Shown one piece after another: positions 9,349-18,866 of a DNA stretch of 64,000 nucleotides. The first letter of the stretch is position 1, and every line of letters begins with the position of its first letter. A program made the position numbers and the translations under genes. The notes below the pieces were generated by a model. The model was not told the DNA's origin and did no database searches. It worked only from the letters and a program-made list of their open reading frames with translations. The stretch is from Gammaproteobacteria bacterium (lineage in GTDB: Bacteria; Pseudomonadota; Gammaproteobacteria; Burkholderiales; Nitrosomonadaceae), in contig CP054180.1 of the NCBI GenBank assembly GCA_015709635.1, positions 1,860,001 through 1,924,000 of the forward strand. The letters run 5' to 3'.

Positions 9349-10209
9349 CTATTTTATACCGGCTTGGGTACGTTCCGCAGCCAGAATAGTATTACATAAC
9401 AACATGGTAATGGTCATCGGCCCGACACCTCCCGGAACCGGCGTGATATAGCCCGCCACCTCTTTAACAGTCGCGTAATCGACATCACCGCAGAGCTTTC
9501 CATCCGGCAGTCGATTAATACCCACATCGATGACAACTGCGCCGGGTTTTACCATCTCCGCCGTGATCATGTGCGACTTTCCTGTTGCCACTACCAGAAT
9601 ATCCGCATTCCGGGTAAATTGCTGCAAATTGCGCGTTTTCGAAGTGCAAATGGTAACCGTCGCGCCTTGTTCCAAGAGCATGAATGCCATTGGTTTACCC
9701 ACAATGTTACTGCGCCCGACTACAACCGCATGCTGACCCTCGATTGGGATTTGATTCCTTTCCAGTATCGTCATGACACCAAATGGCGTACATGGAGAAA
9801 ATATCGTATTGCCGGTAACCAATGCACCGACGTTATACAGATGAAAACCATCCACGTCCTTCTCAATGGCGATGGATGTGATCACCCGGTTATTCTCAAA
9901 GTGCGATGGCAACGGCAATTGCACCAGAATGCCATGAATATGCGGGTTGGCGTTGAGCGCCTGAATGCAATCCAACACCTCCTGCTGTGATGCATTTTGC
10001 TGAAAGCTATGCACTTCAGAGTAGATACCGATCTCGCTGCAAGCTCTGATTTTATTTCTGACATACAGACTGGACGCCGCATTATCACCCACAATAATGA
10101 CCGCCAAACCGGGTTTCGTACCCGATTGCGTCAGTTTTTCCGCGCGCGCTTTCCATTCGGCGCGCACCGATTCGGCCAACTTTTTGCCATCAATAATTTG
10201 AGCGCTCAT
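9349..10209 (-). CDS. folD: Bifunctional methylenetetrahydrofolate dehydrogenase/cyclohydrolase
   Basis: 286 residues from the ATG at 10207-10209; an upstream TTG (10239) would add ten atypical residues. FolD oxidises 5,10-methylene-THF with NADP and hydrolyses the methenyl product to 10-formyl-THF in the cytosol. The active-site region YVRNKIRAC, the HGILVQLPLP motif, the Rossmann segment VVVGRSNIVGKP and the C-terminal PVPGGVGPMTITML are all present. With metF, ahcY and metK close by on the same strand it forms a one-carbon/SAM-cycle neighbourhood. Confidence 0.96.
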   Translation of the reverse strand: MSAQIIDGKKLAESVRAEWKARAEKLTQSGTKPGLAVIIVGDNAASSLYVRNKIRACSEIGIYSEVHSFQQNASQQEVLDCIQALNANPHIHGILVQLPLPSHFENNRVITSIAIEKDVDGFHLYNVGALVTGNTIFSPCTPFGVMTILERNQIPIEGQHAVVVGRSNIVGKPMAFMLLEQGATVTICTSKTRNLQQFTRNADILVVATGKSHMITAEMVKPGAVVIDVGINRLPDGKLCGDVDYATVKEVAGYITPVPGGVGPMTITMLLCNTILAAERTQAGIK

Positions 10210-10295
10210 TTTTACACTAACAGCCAGTTGATCGGTCAATTTGAATTTTCACTATATACCGGATAGATTCCAGCATCTTGAATACATGAACAGAA

Positions 10296-10985
10296 TTACC
10301 CTGCCTGTTTGGCCTTTTTTATTTTTGTGCGATAAATGAAAATACCAATCAGGAATACCGGTATGACAAAAAGCGCGGCGGAAATGAGTCCGGCAGCAAG
10401 TACCGCGATCGTGCTGTTTCCCGGCATGAACAACGTAACAAACCAAATGACGATAAAAGCAACTAGTAAACCGCCATACAACATGATCTTTCTGCCGCGA
10501 TCATACAATCGCCAGAAAGCACCCGAAACCTGCATATCATCGACATAGTGATCAAATACTTCCGCCAGACTGTTATCACCCGGTTCTGATTCATAACCGA
10601 TTGCAACAGCTAAAGCATGATGATCCTCTTCGATTTTAGACATCTTCTTCAGGAACTCGATACGCTTGGCCACTTTTTGTTTGGGCATGTGCTCTTGAAC
10701 GAATAATTGACCTAAAGCCGCGAACGCCAGCTCGCGTGCATCGTCAGCACTTCCCATGTTCTCTGCGAATTTCCACATGACACCCAGCAAATAAAGTTGA
10801 ATCGTCATGTCTCTGAATTCAGGCGCAAAGTCATAGCCCTTGCTCTTGATGAGCTCAAGTTGCGTAGCTTTGACTTCTTTGGCATGTGCGATACAGGCAT
10901 CCATGATTGAAACATCCGCGCCCGCCGCCTCCGCAGCCGGTACTGCAGGAGCAGATTTATCCGAAACAGCTTCTTTCTCAGTCAT
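10296..10985 (-). CDS. Unknown protein with soluble helical domain and two C-terminal membrane segments
   Basis: 229 residues from the ATG at 10983-10985, which has GAGG a short distance upstream. I do not recognise the family. The N-terminus is Ala/Pro-rich. Residues about 28-150 are polar and likely helical, with an acidic EEDHH stretch. Two strong hydrophobic segments follow (IMLYGGLLVAFIVIWFVTLF and IAVLAAGLISAALFVIPVFL), ending in a short basic tail KIKKAKQAG. This predicts a membrane-anchored protein with most of its mass in the cytoplasm. It lies between metF and folD on the same strand, but nothing ties it to folate metabolism. Confidence 0.75.
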   Translation of the reverse strand: MTEKEAVSDKSAPAVPAAEAAGADVSIMDACIAHAKEVKATQLELIKSKGYDFAPEFRDMTIQLYLLGVMWKFAENMGSADDARELAFAALGQLFVQEHMPKQKVAKRIEFLKKMSKIEEDHHALAVAIGYESEPGDNSLAEVFDHYVDDMQVSGAFWRLYDRGRKIMLYGGLLVAFIVIWFVTLFMPGNSTIAVLAAGLISAALFVIPVFLIGIFIYRTKIKKAKQAG

Positions 10986-11166
10986 CCCCAACCTCGTGCT
11001 TTTTTATTTTAATCAGAATATTGATGCGCATTATATACTGGCTGAGGAAATCAGGAAAAAGATCATTCCGGTTTAATGATTCTCCTGTCAAAAACCTGCA
11101 CCGGATCATTTCGTGACCGTATCGTTCTATTCGATTTAAATAGAAAATAAAACAATAGGATGTATA

Positions 11167-12027
11167 TTAATTGCTATTGCTCTGGAGATTGAGCCGTTGC
11201 CAAATTATAGAAGTAAGGTTGGCGGAGTTCAGTGTATAAAAATGCAATCCGGGCGCACCTGCTTGTAATAACCGCTCACATAAATCGGTAACGATATCCA
11301 ATCCAAAAGCCTGAATGGACTGGCTATCGTCGCCAAAACTTTCCAGTTTCTTACGGATCCAGCGCGGAATTTCTGCTCCACAGGTATCCGAAAACCGTAC
11401 CAATTGCGAGAATTTATTAATCGGCATGATGCCCGGAACAACAGGAATATTCAAACCGGCTGCTTCGCACAATTCGACAAAATGAAAATAAGCATCGGCA
11501 TTGTAGAAATACTGGGTAATCGCCGAACTCGCACCGGTTTCGATTTTACGTTTGAAATTCTCGAAATCCGATTGTGCAGACCGTGCCTGCGGATGATATT
11601 CCGGATAAGCCGCCACCTCGATATGAAAAGAAGTTCCATATTCCTGCCGGATAAAAGCCACCAGTTCACTGGCGTAACGAAACTCGCCGGCTTGCGCCAT
11701 CCCGGAAGGCAAATCGCCGCGTAATGCAACGATATGGCGAATCCCGGCCTGATGATACTTTTCCAGAATGGCGCGAATATTCTCTTGCGTTGAACCGATG
11801 CAGGAAAGATGCGGCGCGACGACATGACCTTCCGTTTGAATCTCCAGCACAGTCTCAAGCGTCCGCTCGCGCGTCGACCCCCCGGCACCGAAGGTCACTG
11901 AAAAAAATTTGGGATTGAATCGCGCCAGTTGCTGGCGTGTTAACCGCAGTTTCTCAACACCTTCCGGTGTTTGCGGTGGAAAAAGTTCAAAACTGAAGGT
12001 AGGGGAAAATTTTTTTTGTGATTCCAT
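11167..12027 (-). CDS. metF: 5,10-Methylenetetrahydrofolate reductase
   Basis: 286 residues, close to the usual bacterial MetF length. It reduces methylene-THF to methyl-THF with FAD and NADH, feeding methyl groups to methionine synthase. The N-terminus FSFELFPPQTPEG carries the catalytic glutamate region. SVTFGAGGSTRERTLETV, HIVALRGDLPSG and GASSAITQYFYNADAY are MetF motifs of the TIM barrel and FAD site. It lies 134 bases downstream of ahcY on the same strand; that gap holds a strong hairpin (12104-12143) that may affect read-through or mRNA stability. Confidence 0.96.
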   Translation of the reverse strand: MESQKKFSPTFSFELFPPQTPEGVEKLRLTRQQLARFNPKFFSVTFGAGGSTRERTLETVLEIQTEGHVVAPHLSCIGSTQENIRAILEKYHQAGIRHIVALRGDLPSGMAQAGEFRYASELVAFIRQEYGTSFHIEVAAYPEYHPQARSAQSDFENFKRKIETGASSAITQYFYNADAYFHFVELCEAAGLNIPVVPGIMPINKFSQLVRFSDTCGAEIPRWIRKKLESFGDDSQSIQAFGLDIVTDLCERLLQAGAPGLHFYTLNSANLTSIIWQRLNLQSNSN

Positions 12028-12103
12028 CGTAGCAAGTTCTATAGATGCAGAATTGATCGGATTGACATCGTGACCACACCAATATTAATCAGTGTTTTCT
12101 GTT

Positions 12104-12143
12104 GGAAGAACCGGCAGAGTGGACGACTCACACCGATTCTTCC
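12104..12143 (-). other. Long RNA hairpin between ahcY and metF
   Basis: Arms GGAAGAACCGG (12104-12114) and CCGATTCTTCC (12133-12143) pair along 11 positions. The single non-Watson-Crick pair becomes a G-U wobble when the minus strand is transcribed, the direction of ahcY-metF. A nested GAGT/ACTC pair closes the inner loop. No U run follows on the minus strand, so it is not a standard terminator. A processing, stability or attenuation element in the ahcY-metF transcript is likely. Confidence 0.55.
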
Positions 12144-12161
12144 AGGAAAGAAGAAAGACGA

Positions 12162-13586
12162 TCAATAGCGATACATTTGCGGTTTAAACGGACCGTTCTT
12201 GCTCAATCCCAGGTAGTTTGCCTGCTCATCGGTCAATTCAGTGAGTTTCACACCCAATTTGCCAAGGTGCAAGCGCGCCACTTTTTCATCCAGATGTTTC
12301 GGCAATACATAGACGTTCTTCTGATAGCTTGCGCCGTTCTGCCACAATTCCATTTGCGCCAATACTTGATTGGTAAACGAACTGGACATGACAAAGGAAG
12401 GATGACCGGTAGCACATCCTAAATTCACCAACCGGCCTTGCGCCAGCACGATGATGCGGCGTCCGGTCGGGAATATGACATGATCCACTTGCGGTTTGAT
12501 ATTTTCCCATGAGTATTTTTGTATCGATGCGATATCGATCTCGGAGTCGAAGTGGCCGATATTGCAAACAATCGCCTGGTCTTTCATGTTCAGCATGTGA
12601 TCATGCGTAATGACACGCAGATTACCGGTTGCGGTAACGAAAATATCCGCTTGACTGCAAGCATCGTCCATCGTGACCACGCGATAGCCTTCCATTGCCG
12701 CCTGCAAGGCGCAAATGGGATCGATTTCCGTGATCCAGACGGTAGCTCCCAGACCGCGCAATGACTGCGCACAGCCCTTACCGACATCGCCATAACCGCA
12801 AACCACAGCGATTTTTCCGGCAATCATGACGTCCGTGGCGCGCTTGATGCCATCGACCAGCGATTCCCTGCAACCGTACAGATTATCAAACTTTGATTTG
12901 GTGACGGAATCGTTGACGTTGAAAGCGGGGAACGGCAACTCGCCATTTTTTTGCATTTCATACAAACGATGCACGCCGGTCGTAGTTTCCTCGGTTACAC
13001 CGCGTATCCGGGCCAGATTTTTTGAATACCAGCCGGGCTCGGATGCCAATTTCTTTTTGATGGAGGCAAATAATGCGGTTTCTTCCTCATTGCTCGGATT
13101 AGCAATAATCGCAGGATTTTTCTCGGCCTTTGTGCCCAGAATCAACAATAATGTCGCGTCTCCGCCATCGTCCAGAATCATATTGGCGCCGACCGATTGT
13201 CCGCCAGCCGTCCATTCAAAAATCCGATGCGCGTATTCCCAGTAATCCTCGAGAGATTCACCTTTATAGGCGAATACCGGGATGTTTCTGGCAGCGATTG
13301 CCGCAGCTGCATGATCCTGTGTGGAAAATATATTGCAGGAAGCCCAGCGAACTTCGGCGCCAAGGGTAACCAGCGTTTCAATCAGTACAGCCGTTTGAAT
13401 CGTCATATGCAAAGAACCGGCAATGCGCGCACCCGCCAACGGTTTTTGGCTGGCATATTCCTTACGTAATGCCATCAAACCCGGCATTTCCGTTTCCGCG
13501 ATGGCGATTTCCTTACGTCCCCATTCCGCCAATGAAATATCGGCAACTTTGTAGTCGTTAAAGTTGGGGCTAAGCACAGCGTTCAT
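12162..13586 (-). CDS. ahcY: S-adenosylhomocysteine hydrolase
   Basis: 474 residues. AhcY is an NAD-containing cytosolic enzyme that splits S-adenosylhomocysteine into adenosine and homocysteine, removing the product inhibitor of SAM-dependent methyltransferases. The Rossmann motif AVVCGYGDVGKGCAQ and the C-terminal tail NGPFKPQMYRY, which closes the neighbour subunit's NAD site, are visible. The ATG at 13584-13586 has a good AAGGAGA Shine-Dalgarno. The leader carries an SAH riboswitch, so expression should rise when SAH builds up. metK lies just upstream on the same strand. Confidence 0.97.
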   Translation of the reverse strand: MNAVLSPNFNDYKVADISLAEWGRKEIAIAETEMPGLMALRKEYASQKPLAGARIAGSLHMTIQTAVLIETLVTLGAEVRWASCNIFSTQDHAAAAIAARNIPVFAYKGESLEDYWEYAHRIFEWTAGGQSVGANMILDDGGDATLLLILGTKAEKNPAIIANPSNEEETALFASIKKKLASEPGWYSKNLARIRGVTEETTTGVHRLYEMQKNGELPFPAFNVNDSVTKSKFDNLYGCRESLVDGIKRATDVMIAGKIAVVCGYGDVGKGCAQSLRGLGATVWITEIDPICALQAAMEGYRVVTMDDACSQADIFVTATGNLRVITHDHMLNMKDQAIVCNIGHFDSEIDIASIQKYSWENIKPQVDHVIFPTGRRIIVLAQGRLVNLGCATGHPSFVMSSSFTNQVLAQMELWQNGASYQKNVYVLPKHLDEKVARLHLGKLGVKLTELTDEQANYLGLSKNGPFKPQMYRY

Positions 13587-13604
13587 AAACTTCTCCTTAG
13601 TATG

Positions 13605-13675
13605 AACGAGCGCCGTTGTGACAATACCCGCCTATGCTGAGCCTCACGGAACCAGCCGCTGCAGCGCTCCTCACC
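13605..13675 (-). promoter_or_regulatory. SAH (S-adenosylhomocysteine) riboswitch
   Basis: The ahcY leader, read on the minus strand, contains the conserved GAGGAGCGCTGC, a central GTGAGGCTC segment and the closing AACGGCGCTC. The P1 stem pairs GAGCGC (13664-13669) with GCGCTC (13608-13613). The order and sequence of these blocks match the known SAH riboswitch, which is found mainly upstream of ahcY in beta- and gammaproteobacteria and turns expression on when SAH binds. The 3' side of P1 ends about 10 bases before the ahcY Shine-Dalgarno, which suggests control of translation initiation. Confidence 0.9.
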
Positions 13676-13726
13676 ATAGGGGAAAATCAATTAAAGGTTT
13701 TGATGTCGGCAAAGATCTCTAAAAAT

Positions 13727-14890
13727 TTAGAGGCCGGCATCCGCACGCAATTGTGCAGCCTTATCGGTCGCTTCCCAGGTAAATTCCGGAAGCTCGCGTC
13801 CAAAATGACCATATGCTGCTGTTTTGGCATAAATAGGACGCAACAGGTTTAGTGCATGAATAATGCCTCGAGGGCGTAAATCAAAATGTTTCTCGATCAA
13901 TTGCACGATCTTTTCATCGGCAATTTTGCCGGTGCCAAATGTATTGACCATCAGCGAAACAGGACGCGCGACACCAATGGCGTAAGCAACTTGCACTTCA
14001 CATCTGCTGGCGATTCCCGCAGCCACGATATTTTTTGCCACATAGCGTCCGGCATAGGTCGCAGACCGATCCACCTTGGAAGGATCTTTACCCGAAAATG
14101 CGCCGCCGCCATGATGCGCCGCGCCACCGTAGCTATCGACGATGATTTTACGGCCGGTCAAACCGCAATCACCCATCGGACCACCGACCACAAACCGCCC
14201 GGTTGGATTGACCAGATATTGAATACGATTGCTGATCATCGCGGAAGGCAATACCGGCTTGATGACTTCTTCAATTACCGCTTCGGTCAATGCAGCATGG
14301 GAAATATCAGGATCATGCTGTGTGGAAATTACGACTGTCTCGATTTGCTGTGGTTTACCATTCTGATAGCGCACCGAAACCTGCGATTTGGCATCGGGAC
14401 GCAACCAAGGCAACTGACCTTTTTTTCTCAACTCCGCTTGCCGCTCAACCAGGCGGTGCGCATAAAAGATCGGCATAGGCATTAACTGCGGCGTTTCATC
14501 GCACGCATAACCGAACATCAACCCTTGGTCACCTGCTCCTTGATCCATTTCTTCCTCTTTGGAACGGTTGACACCTTGTGCAATATCAGGCGATTGCTTA
14601 TTGAATGCCGTCAAAACAGCACAAGTCGTAGAATCAAAACCGATATTCGAACTGGTGTAACCGATATTCTTGACCGTCTCACGTGCAATAATGTTGTAAT
14701 CAACCGATGCATGGGTCGTAATTTCACCCGATAATACAATCAACCCAGTACTGCACAGCGTTTCGCACGCAACCCGTGCATTAGCATCTTGACTCAGGAT
14801 CGCATCCAATACAGCATCAGAAATCTGATCGGCGACCTTATCAGGATGCCCTTCAGAAACAGACTCAGAAGTAAAAAGATATTCACTCAT
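13727..14890 (-). CDS. metK: S-adenosylmethionine synthetase
   Basis: 387 residues, normal for bacterial MetK. It makes SAM from methionine and ATP. The signatures ESVSEGHPDKVADQISD near the N-terminus, the hexapeptide-containing GAGDQGLMFGYA and GGGAFSGKDPSKVDRS are all intact. The stop codon lies 140 bases upstream of ahcY on the same strand, with the SAH riboswitch between. No riboswitch-like structure is obvious in front of metK itself. Confidence 0.97.
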   Translation of the reverse strand: MSEYLFTSESVSEGHPDKVADQISDAVLDAILSQDANARVACETLCSTGLIVLSGEITTHASVDYNIIARETVKNIGYTSSNIGFDSTTCAVLTAFNKQSPDIAQGVNRSKEEEMDQGAGDQGLMFGYACDETPQLMPMPIFYAHRLVERQAELRKKGQLPWLRPDAKSQVSVRYQNGKPQQIETVVISTQHDPDISHAALTEAVIEEVIKPVLPSAMISNRIQYLVNPTGRFVVGGPMGDCGLTGRKIIVDSYGGAAHHGGGAFSGKDPSKVDRSATYAGRYVAKNIVAAGIASRCEVQVAYAIGVARPVSLMVNTFGTGKIADEKIVQLIEKHFDLRPRGIIHALNLLRPIYAKTAAYGHFGRELPEFTWEATDKAAQLRADAGL

Positions 14891-15364
14891 AATTTAACCA
14901 ATAAAAATAATGATAAGTTTTAAGTATACCGGATTGTGTCTTTGAAAATAGAACTCTGTCAATTCCGGCAATGTTATTGTGATGAAAGAACCAGACCGTG
15001 CATCATAGAAATAGACGGTAAATATCTTATCTATTTCATGGCACCGTCAGTAACAACATCCTTTATATTAGCTGCGCTGACAAACAATTCCTTTTCTTTC
15101 CGCTTCTCTATTCCGTCGAGCTTATAGGCTTATACATAATCAGCCTTATAACGTGTATTGCCAATCGGTATCCCTAAGCTGCAGGAAATTCTAATCCTAC
15201 TTGTTAAAAATAACGACTAAGGGTATTAAAGGGGTAAAAAAAGTATGTTTTCCGGTGGAAAAAGTGTTGTTAAAAATAATTTTATGAGAACATGTTATGG
15301 AAAACACAGGTTCTGTCAAATATCTTGATCTTTGTCTACTGGAAACTCTGAGAATCTCAAGTTA
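14891..15364. other. Divergent intergenic region between metK and epsL
   Basis: A+T-rich stretch holding the promoters of metK (leftward) and epsL-epsB (rightward). I see no credible gene; a 63-codon frame inside has no ribosome-binding site or family features. A 13-base direct repeat, TTGTTAAAAATAA, occurs at 15201-15213 and 15267-15279, 66 bases apart and upstream of epsL. It could be a regulator site for the exopolysaccharide genes. Confidence 0.5.
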
Positions 15365-16666
15365 ATGAAACATCAATTCATGGAAGTTACATTTACTCGC
15401 ATCACTCAGTCTATTACCCGCATCGCGCACTGCCTTTCACGACTCATCCGGTTGCGGATACTGATTTCCGCGGGTGTTTTACTGCTGCTTTTCAGCCACA
15501 CCGCATCTGCTGCGCTGTTTGGCAAATTGATACAGCCTTATGGTAGTTACAGCTTGACCGCCGATGACAACATATTGCGTATACGCGATGGAACGAATCC
15601 CCTGCCGCTACTGGGCACGAATAATCTTTTTGATATTTCCCAGCGTTTTACCGGCGGAGTACTGTTAGAAAAAGAAATCGGGCGGCAACGGTTCAATGCG
15701 AATTTAAACTGGACTCATACCCGGTTTGAGAAATTCAACCAAATGAACAACAATCTGAAAAGCTTCAACGGCAGTTGGCAGTGGTTTCTCGGCAACCGCT
15801 TGGAAGGCAACATGGGTGCAAGCTATGTACAATCACTAGCGCCGTTCGTGTTTCAGCCAGGTGTTAAAAATGTCAGAACCGAGCAAACCGAGTTTTTAAA
15901 TGCGACATGGAGTCTTCATCCCAGCTGGCGCTTGAATGGCAGCTATACCCATTACGATCTCAGTTCGAATAGTCCCACGTTGCGCTTCCTGAATCGTATC
16001 GAAAACCGCTTTGAAGGCGGCATCGATTTCATAACGTCAGGCAGAAATACCGTGGGGATACTCTTTCGCGATACCATCGGCGATTTCCCGGTGCGCGTTC
16101 TGGCGGCGGATGGTTCGTCCACGGACAATAGCTATAACCAGATGGAAGCGTTGGCTAAAGTCAACTGGGTGGTGACCGCAAAATCTCGCCTCTACGGAAC
16201 CGGCGGATGGGTGGAGCGCACCAATGCAAGCTTTAAAACGCGTGACTTTAGCGGATTCAATGCCCGTATGGTCTATCAGTGGCAACCTACCGACAAGGTC
16301 GGCGTCTCGGTTACCGGGTGGCGTGAAACTGCGGCTATGCTGATGCTTACCGCCAGCTTCAGCTTGAATACCGGTGTCAGCATTATTCCCCATTGGGACA
16401 TCACCAGAAAAGTAAGACTCGAGGGAGATTTTTCCTATCAGCATCTGAAATTTGACCGTTTTTCAATTTTTACCGATTCATTTCTACCGATCGGTACGCA
16501 CAATACGCTTCGCAATGCCACGGTAAAACTCATATACGCCCCTTATCCTGGTTTACAGGTCATCGCTTCGGCCTATCATAACGATTTGCAGACCAATAAC
16601 CCTTTGGGCGGATTTAATGCCAACGGTGCCAATATCAATCTGCAATATACTTACGGAAAACGATGA
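15365..16666 (+). CDS. epsL: EpsL-type outer-membrane beta-barrel for exopolysaccharide
   Basis: 433 residues from the ATG at 15365; ATG at 15380 and TTG at 15332 are alternatives. A basic stretch and a hydrophobic segment (ILISAGVLLLLFSHTASA) form a signal peptide with cleavage after ASA. The mature part is rich in alternating aromatic/polar strands (for example RFNANLNWTHTRFEKFN) and ends in INLQYTYGKR, as expected for a beta-barrel. It resembles the EpsL family linked to EpsH/exosortase exopolysaccharide loci, thought to export or secrete polymer. Its stop overlaps the start of epsB (ATGA), so the two are translationally coupled. The family call rests on recall of sequence character. Confidence 0.75.
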   Translation: MKHQFMEVTFTRITQSITRIAHCLSRLIRLRILISAGVLLLLFSHTASAALFGKLIQPYGSYSLTADDNILRIRDGTNPLPLLGTNNLFDISQRFTGGVLLEKEIGRQRFNANLNWTHTRFEKFNQMNNNLKSFNGSWQWFLGNRLEGNMGASYVQSLAPFVFQPGVKNVRTEQTEFLNATWSLHPSWRLNGSYTHYDLSSNSPTLRFLNRIENRFEGGIDFITSGRNTVGILFRDTIGDFPVRVLAADGSSTDNSYNQMEALAKVNWVVTAKSRLYGTGGWVERTNASFKTRDFSGFNARMVYQWQPTDKVGVSVTGWRETAAMLMLTASFSLNTGVSIIPHWDITRKVRLEGDFSYQHLKFDRFSIFTDSFLPIGTHNTLRNATVKLIYAPYPGLQVIASAYHNDLQTNNPLGGFNANGANINLQYTYGKR

Positions 16667-18108
16667 CAGTCAACGATTTACCTATCGTAGCTTTTTTCAA
16701 GCACTTGCTCGACCCGTTCATCATCTGGAGCATGCTGATCCTGACCGCTTGGTTATACGATGAAGACTTCACCAGTTACTATCTGGTGCTGGTCATCATC
16801 ACCTTCTTTATTTCCACTTATATTTACGAGCGCATCCTCATTTACCGCAATTGGCGCAAGGGCCGCTTGCTTGCCTATATGCGCGATACGGTGATGGGTT
16901 GGCTGGTGATTGTCGCTATTTTGGTATTTCTCGGTTATGCCACTAAATTTTACAATCAGTTTTCCAAACAAGTTCTGCTGACCTGGTTTATCGCCACACC
17001 GCTCATGCTGATTGCAAGCCATCTCACGGTGCGCAGCATCGTCACCAATCTGTATAACAAAGGCAAGCTACGCTCGGCGATCGTGATCGGCGCCAATGAA
17101 AACAGCTTGTCGTTCATCCGGCATATTGCCGAGCTGCCCTTTTTATTGGTCAGTTATCAAGGCTTCTTCGATGAGCGCAGCAGTTCGCGCATCGCCGGCA
17201 ACTTCGGTGCGCAAACGGAAGAGCCGGTTGATCCTGCTGCGGCAGCGGCGATCACCCGGCCGGATGATTTCGGCTCGCGCTTAGGAGGACTGGATGATGT
17301 CGTGCCCTACATCCAGAAGCATAATACCGAGATGGTTTTCATCAGTTTGCCGATGTCGTCTCAGCCGCGCATTCAGAAACTGATGGATGAGTTGCCGGAT
17401 ACCACGTCATCGATCTATTTCCTGCCCGATATTTATATCTTCGATTTGATGCAGGCGCGCTTCGAGTACATTGGCGATGTACCGGTCGTGGCTATGAACG
17501 AATCGCCTTTTGTCGGTGTGGATGGTGTGGTGAAAAGTGTCAGCGACTTTGTACTGGCTCTGCTGATTATCATTTTGCTATCGCCTTTGATGGCGTGCAT
17601 CGCCTTGGCGGTGAAAGTTACATCGCCCGGCCCGGTGATCTTCAAGCAGCGCCGCTACGGCCTCAACGGCGAGGAGATCATCGTGTATAAATTCCGCTCC
17701 ATGACGGTCACCGAGGATGGTGCCACTATTCAGCAGGCCAAGCAGAACGATCAACGCTTGACCAAAATCGGTGGCTTCCTGCGCCGCACGTCATTGGACG
17801 AACTGCCGCAATTCTTCAATGTGCTGGAGGGCAAAATGAGCATCGTCGGCCCGCGTCCGCACGCGGTGGCGCATAACGAACTCTATCGCAAGCTGATCAA
17901 GGGCTATATGCTGCGTCATATGGCCAAACCCGGCATCACTGGTTGGGCTCAGGTCAACGGCTGGCGCGGTGAAACCGATGTGCTGGAAAAAATGAAAGCG
18001 CGCATCGAGCACGACCTCTACTATCTCAAAAACTGGTCCATCTGGCTCGACCTCTGGATCATCTTCAAAACCATCAGCGTCGTCATCAAAAAAAATAATG
18101 CTTATTAG
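16663..18108 (+). CDS. epsB: Undecaprenyl-phosphate sugar phosphotransferase
   Basis: 481 residues, a polyisoprenyl-phosphate hexose-1-phosphate transferase that starts exopolysaccharide repeat-unit synthesis at the inner membrane. Four to five hydrophobic segments fill residues 1-125. A Rossmann-like CoA-binding domain follows (about 137-270, SAIVIGANENSLSFIRHI). One more membrane segment (about 292-312) leads into the catalytic bacterial sugar transferase domain, with YKFRSM, RRTSLDELPQFFNVLEGKMS and SIVGPRPHAV, the PCP-like active-site region. The sugar is probably glucose, by family. Four-base overlap with epsL. Confidence 0.9.
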   Translation: MTVNDLPIVAFFKHLLDPFIIWSMLILTAWLYDEDFTSYYLVLVIITFFISTYIYERILIYRNWRKGRLLAYMRDTVMGWLVIVAILVFLGYATKFYNQFSKQVLLTWFIATPLMLIASHLTVRSIVTNLYNKGKLRSAIVIGANENSLSFIRHIAELPFLLVSYQGFFDERSSSRIAGNFGAQTEEPVDPAAAAAITRPDDFGSRLGGLDDVVPYIQKHNTEMVFISLPMSSQPRIQKLMDELPDTTSSIYFLPDIYIFDLMQARFEYIGDVPVVAMNESPFVGVDGVVKSVSDFVLALLIIILLSPLMACIALAVKVTSPGPVIFKQRRYGLNGEEIIVYKFRSMTVTEDGATIQQAKQNDQRLTKIGGFLRRTSLDELPQFFNVLEGKMSIVGPRPHAVAHNELYRKLIKGYMLRHMAKPGITGWAQVNGWRGETDVLEKMKARIEHDLYYLKNWSIWLDLWIIFKTISVVIKKNNAY

Positions 18109-18171
18109 CCCCAAGAACGCGCCGCTCAATTGCGACAAAAAATCTTCTGGGTGTGCCAAAAGCAAACAAAT

Positions 18172-18198
18172 GAGGGTCAGTCGTTTTACCTGACCCTC
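18172..18198 (+). terminator. Intrinsic terminator after epsB
   Basis: Perfect 9-base arms GAGGGTCAG and CTGACCCTC around a 9-base loop, followed by TATTTTTAT. It ends the epsL-epsB transcript just before the convergent membrane-protein gene. Confidence 0.85.
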
Positions 18199-18210
18199 TA
18201 TTTTTATGGT

Positions 18211-18597
18211 CTATACAAAAATAGCGGTTAATTTTGTCAGCAATCCGTTTACCATAGGTTGGAATACCCCCAGGAAATTATTCAGTTGCAAGGTACCAAC
18301 AATCAGTATCATTAAACCGCCGGCTACAATCCCATACTTAAGACCTCGAGCGAAATTTGCCGATGCCGGTGCGCGTGTATAAGTTTGATTGGAAAATGCC
18401 AAAAATATTCTTAATATACCCAGCAATACACCTGTAGCAATACATCCCAAAAATAAATGCAGAGCACAAAAGACTCTTTTTGTTAAGTTCTCATCCGCGA
18501 ATTCAAGACTCGAAAAGCGGAGACATACAATAATTACAAAGAGTAAAATGAGGGAGTTCCAAAAGCCCCCGAATCTCATCCTAAACTCACTTTCCAT
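18211..18597 (-). CDS. Small unknown membrane protein
   Basis: 128 residues from the ATG at 18595-18597, chosen because AAAGGA lies about eight bases upstream; the ATG at 18601-18603 is too close to it. Three or four hydrophobic segments are visible (SLILLFVIIVCL, LHLFLGCIATGVLLGILRI, YGIVAGGLMILIVGTLQL). The family is not recognised. It lies convergent to epsB, so a shared job is not implied. Confidence 0.65.
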   Translation of the reverse strand: MESEFRMRFGGFWNSLILLFVIIVCLRFSSLEFADENLTKRVFCALHLFLGCIATGVLLGILRIFLAFSNQTYTRAPASANFARGLKYGIVAGGLMILIVGTLQLNNFLGVFQPMVNGLLTKLTAIFV

Positions 18598-18866
18598 ACT
18601 CATATTCCTTTCCCCTTCTGCAAATGTTAATAATTTAAAAATACAAAACTATTCAAATACTAAAAAACTGATTATCTAAATCTCAAACCTTCTCTTACGT
18701 TCTTCAAGCCATTTTAAAGCTTGATGATTATAGCCAAATTAGTCTTGTTTGTAGTCTTTTCAAATAACAAATTTATTCATTCAGCATTCTCCAAAATACT
18801 CTCCATAGTATTGATTAATTTGGATATATCATAAAATGATTTATTTAAATTGCTAACTAGAAGATT

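Noticed and set aside
13727..13733. CTCTAAA-tt-TTTAGAG inverted repeat at the metK stop
   Set aside because: Very short, A+T-only stem without a T run; not credible as a terminator.
14936..15127. 63-codon frame in the metK-epsL gap
   Set aside because: No start signal and no recognisable protein character; it covers the promoter region.
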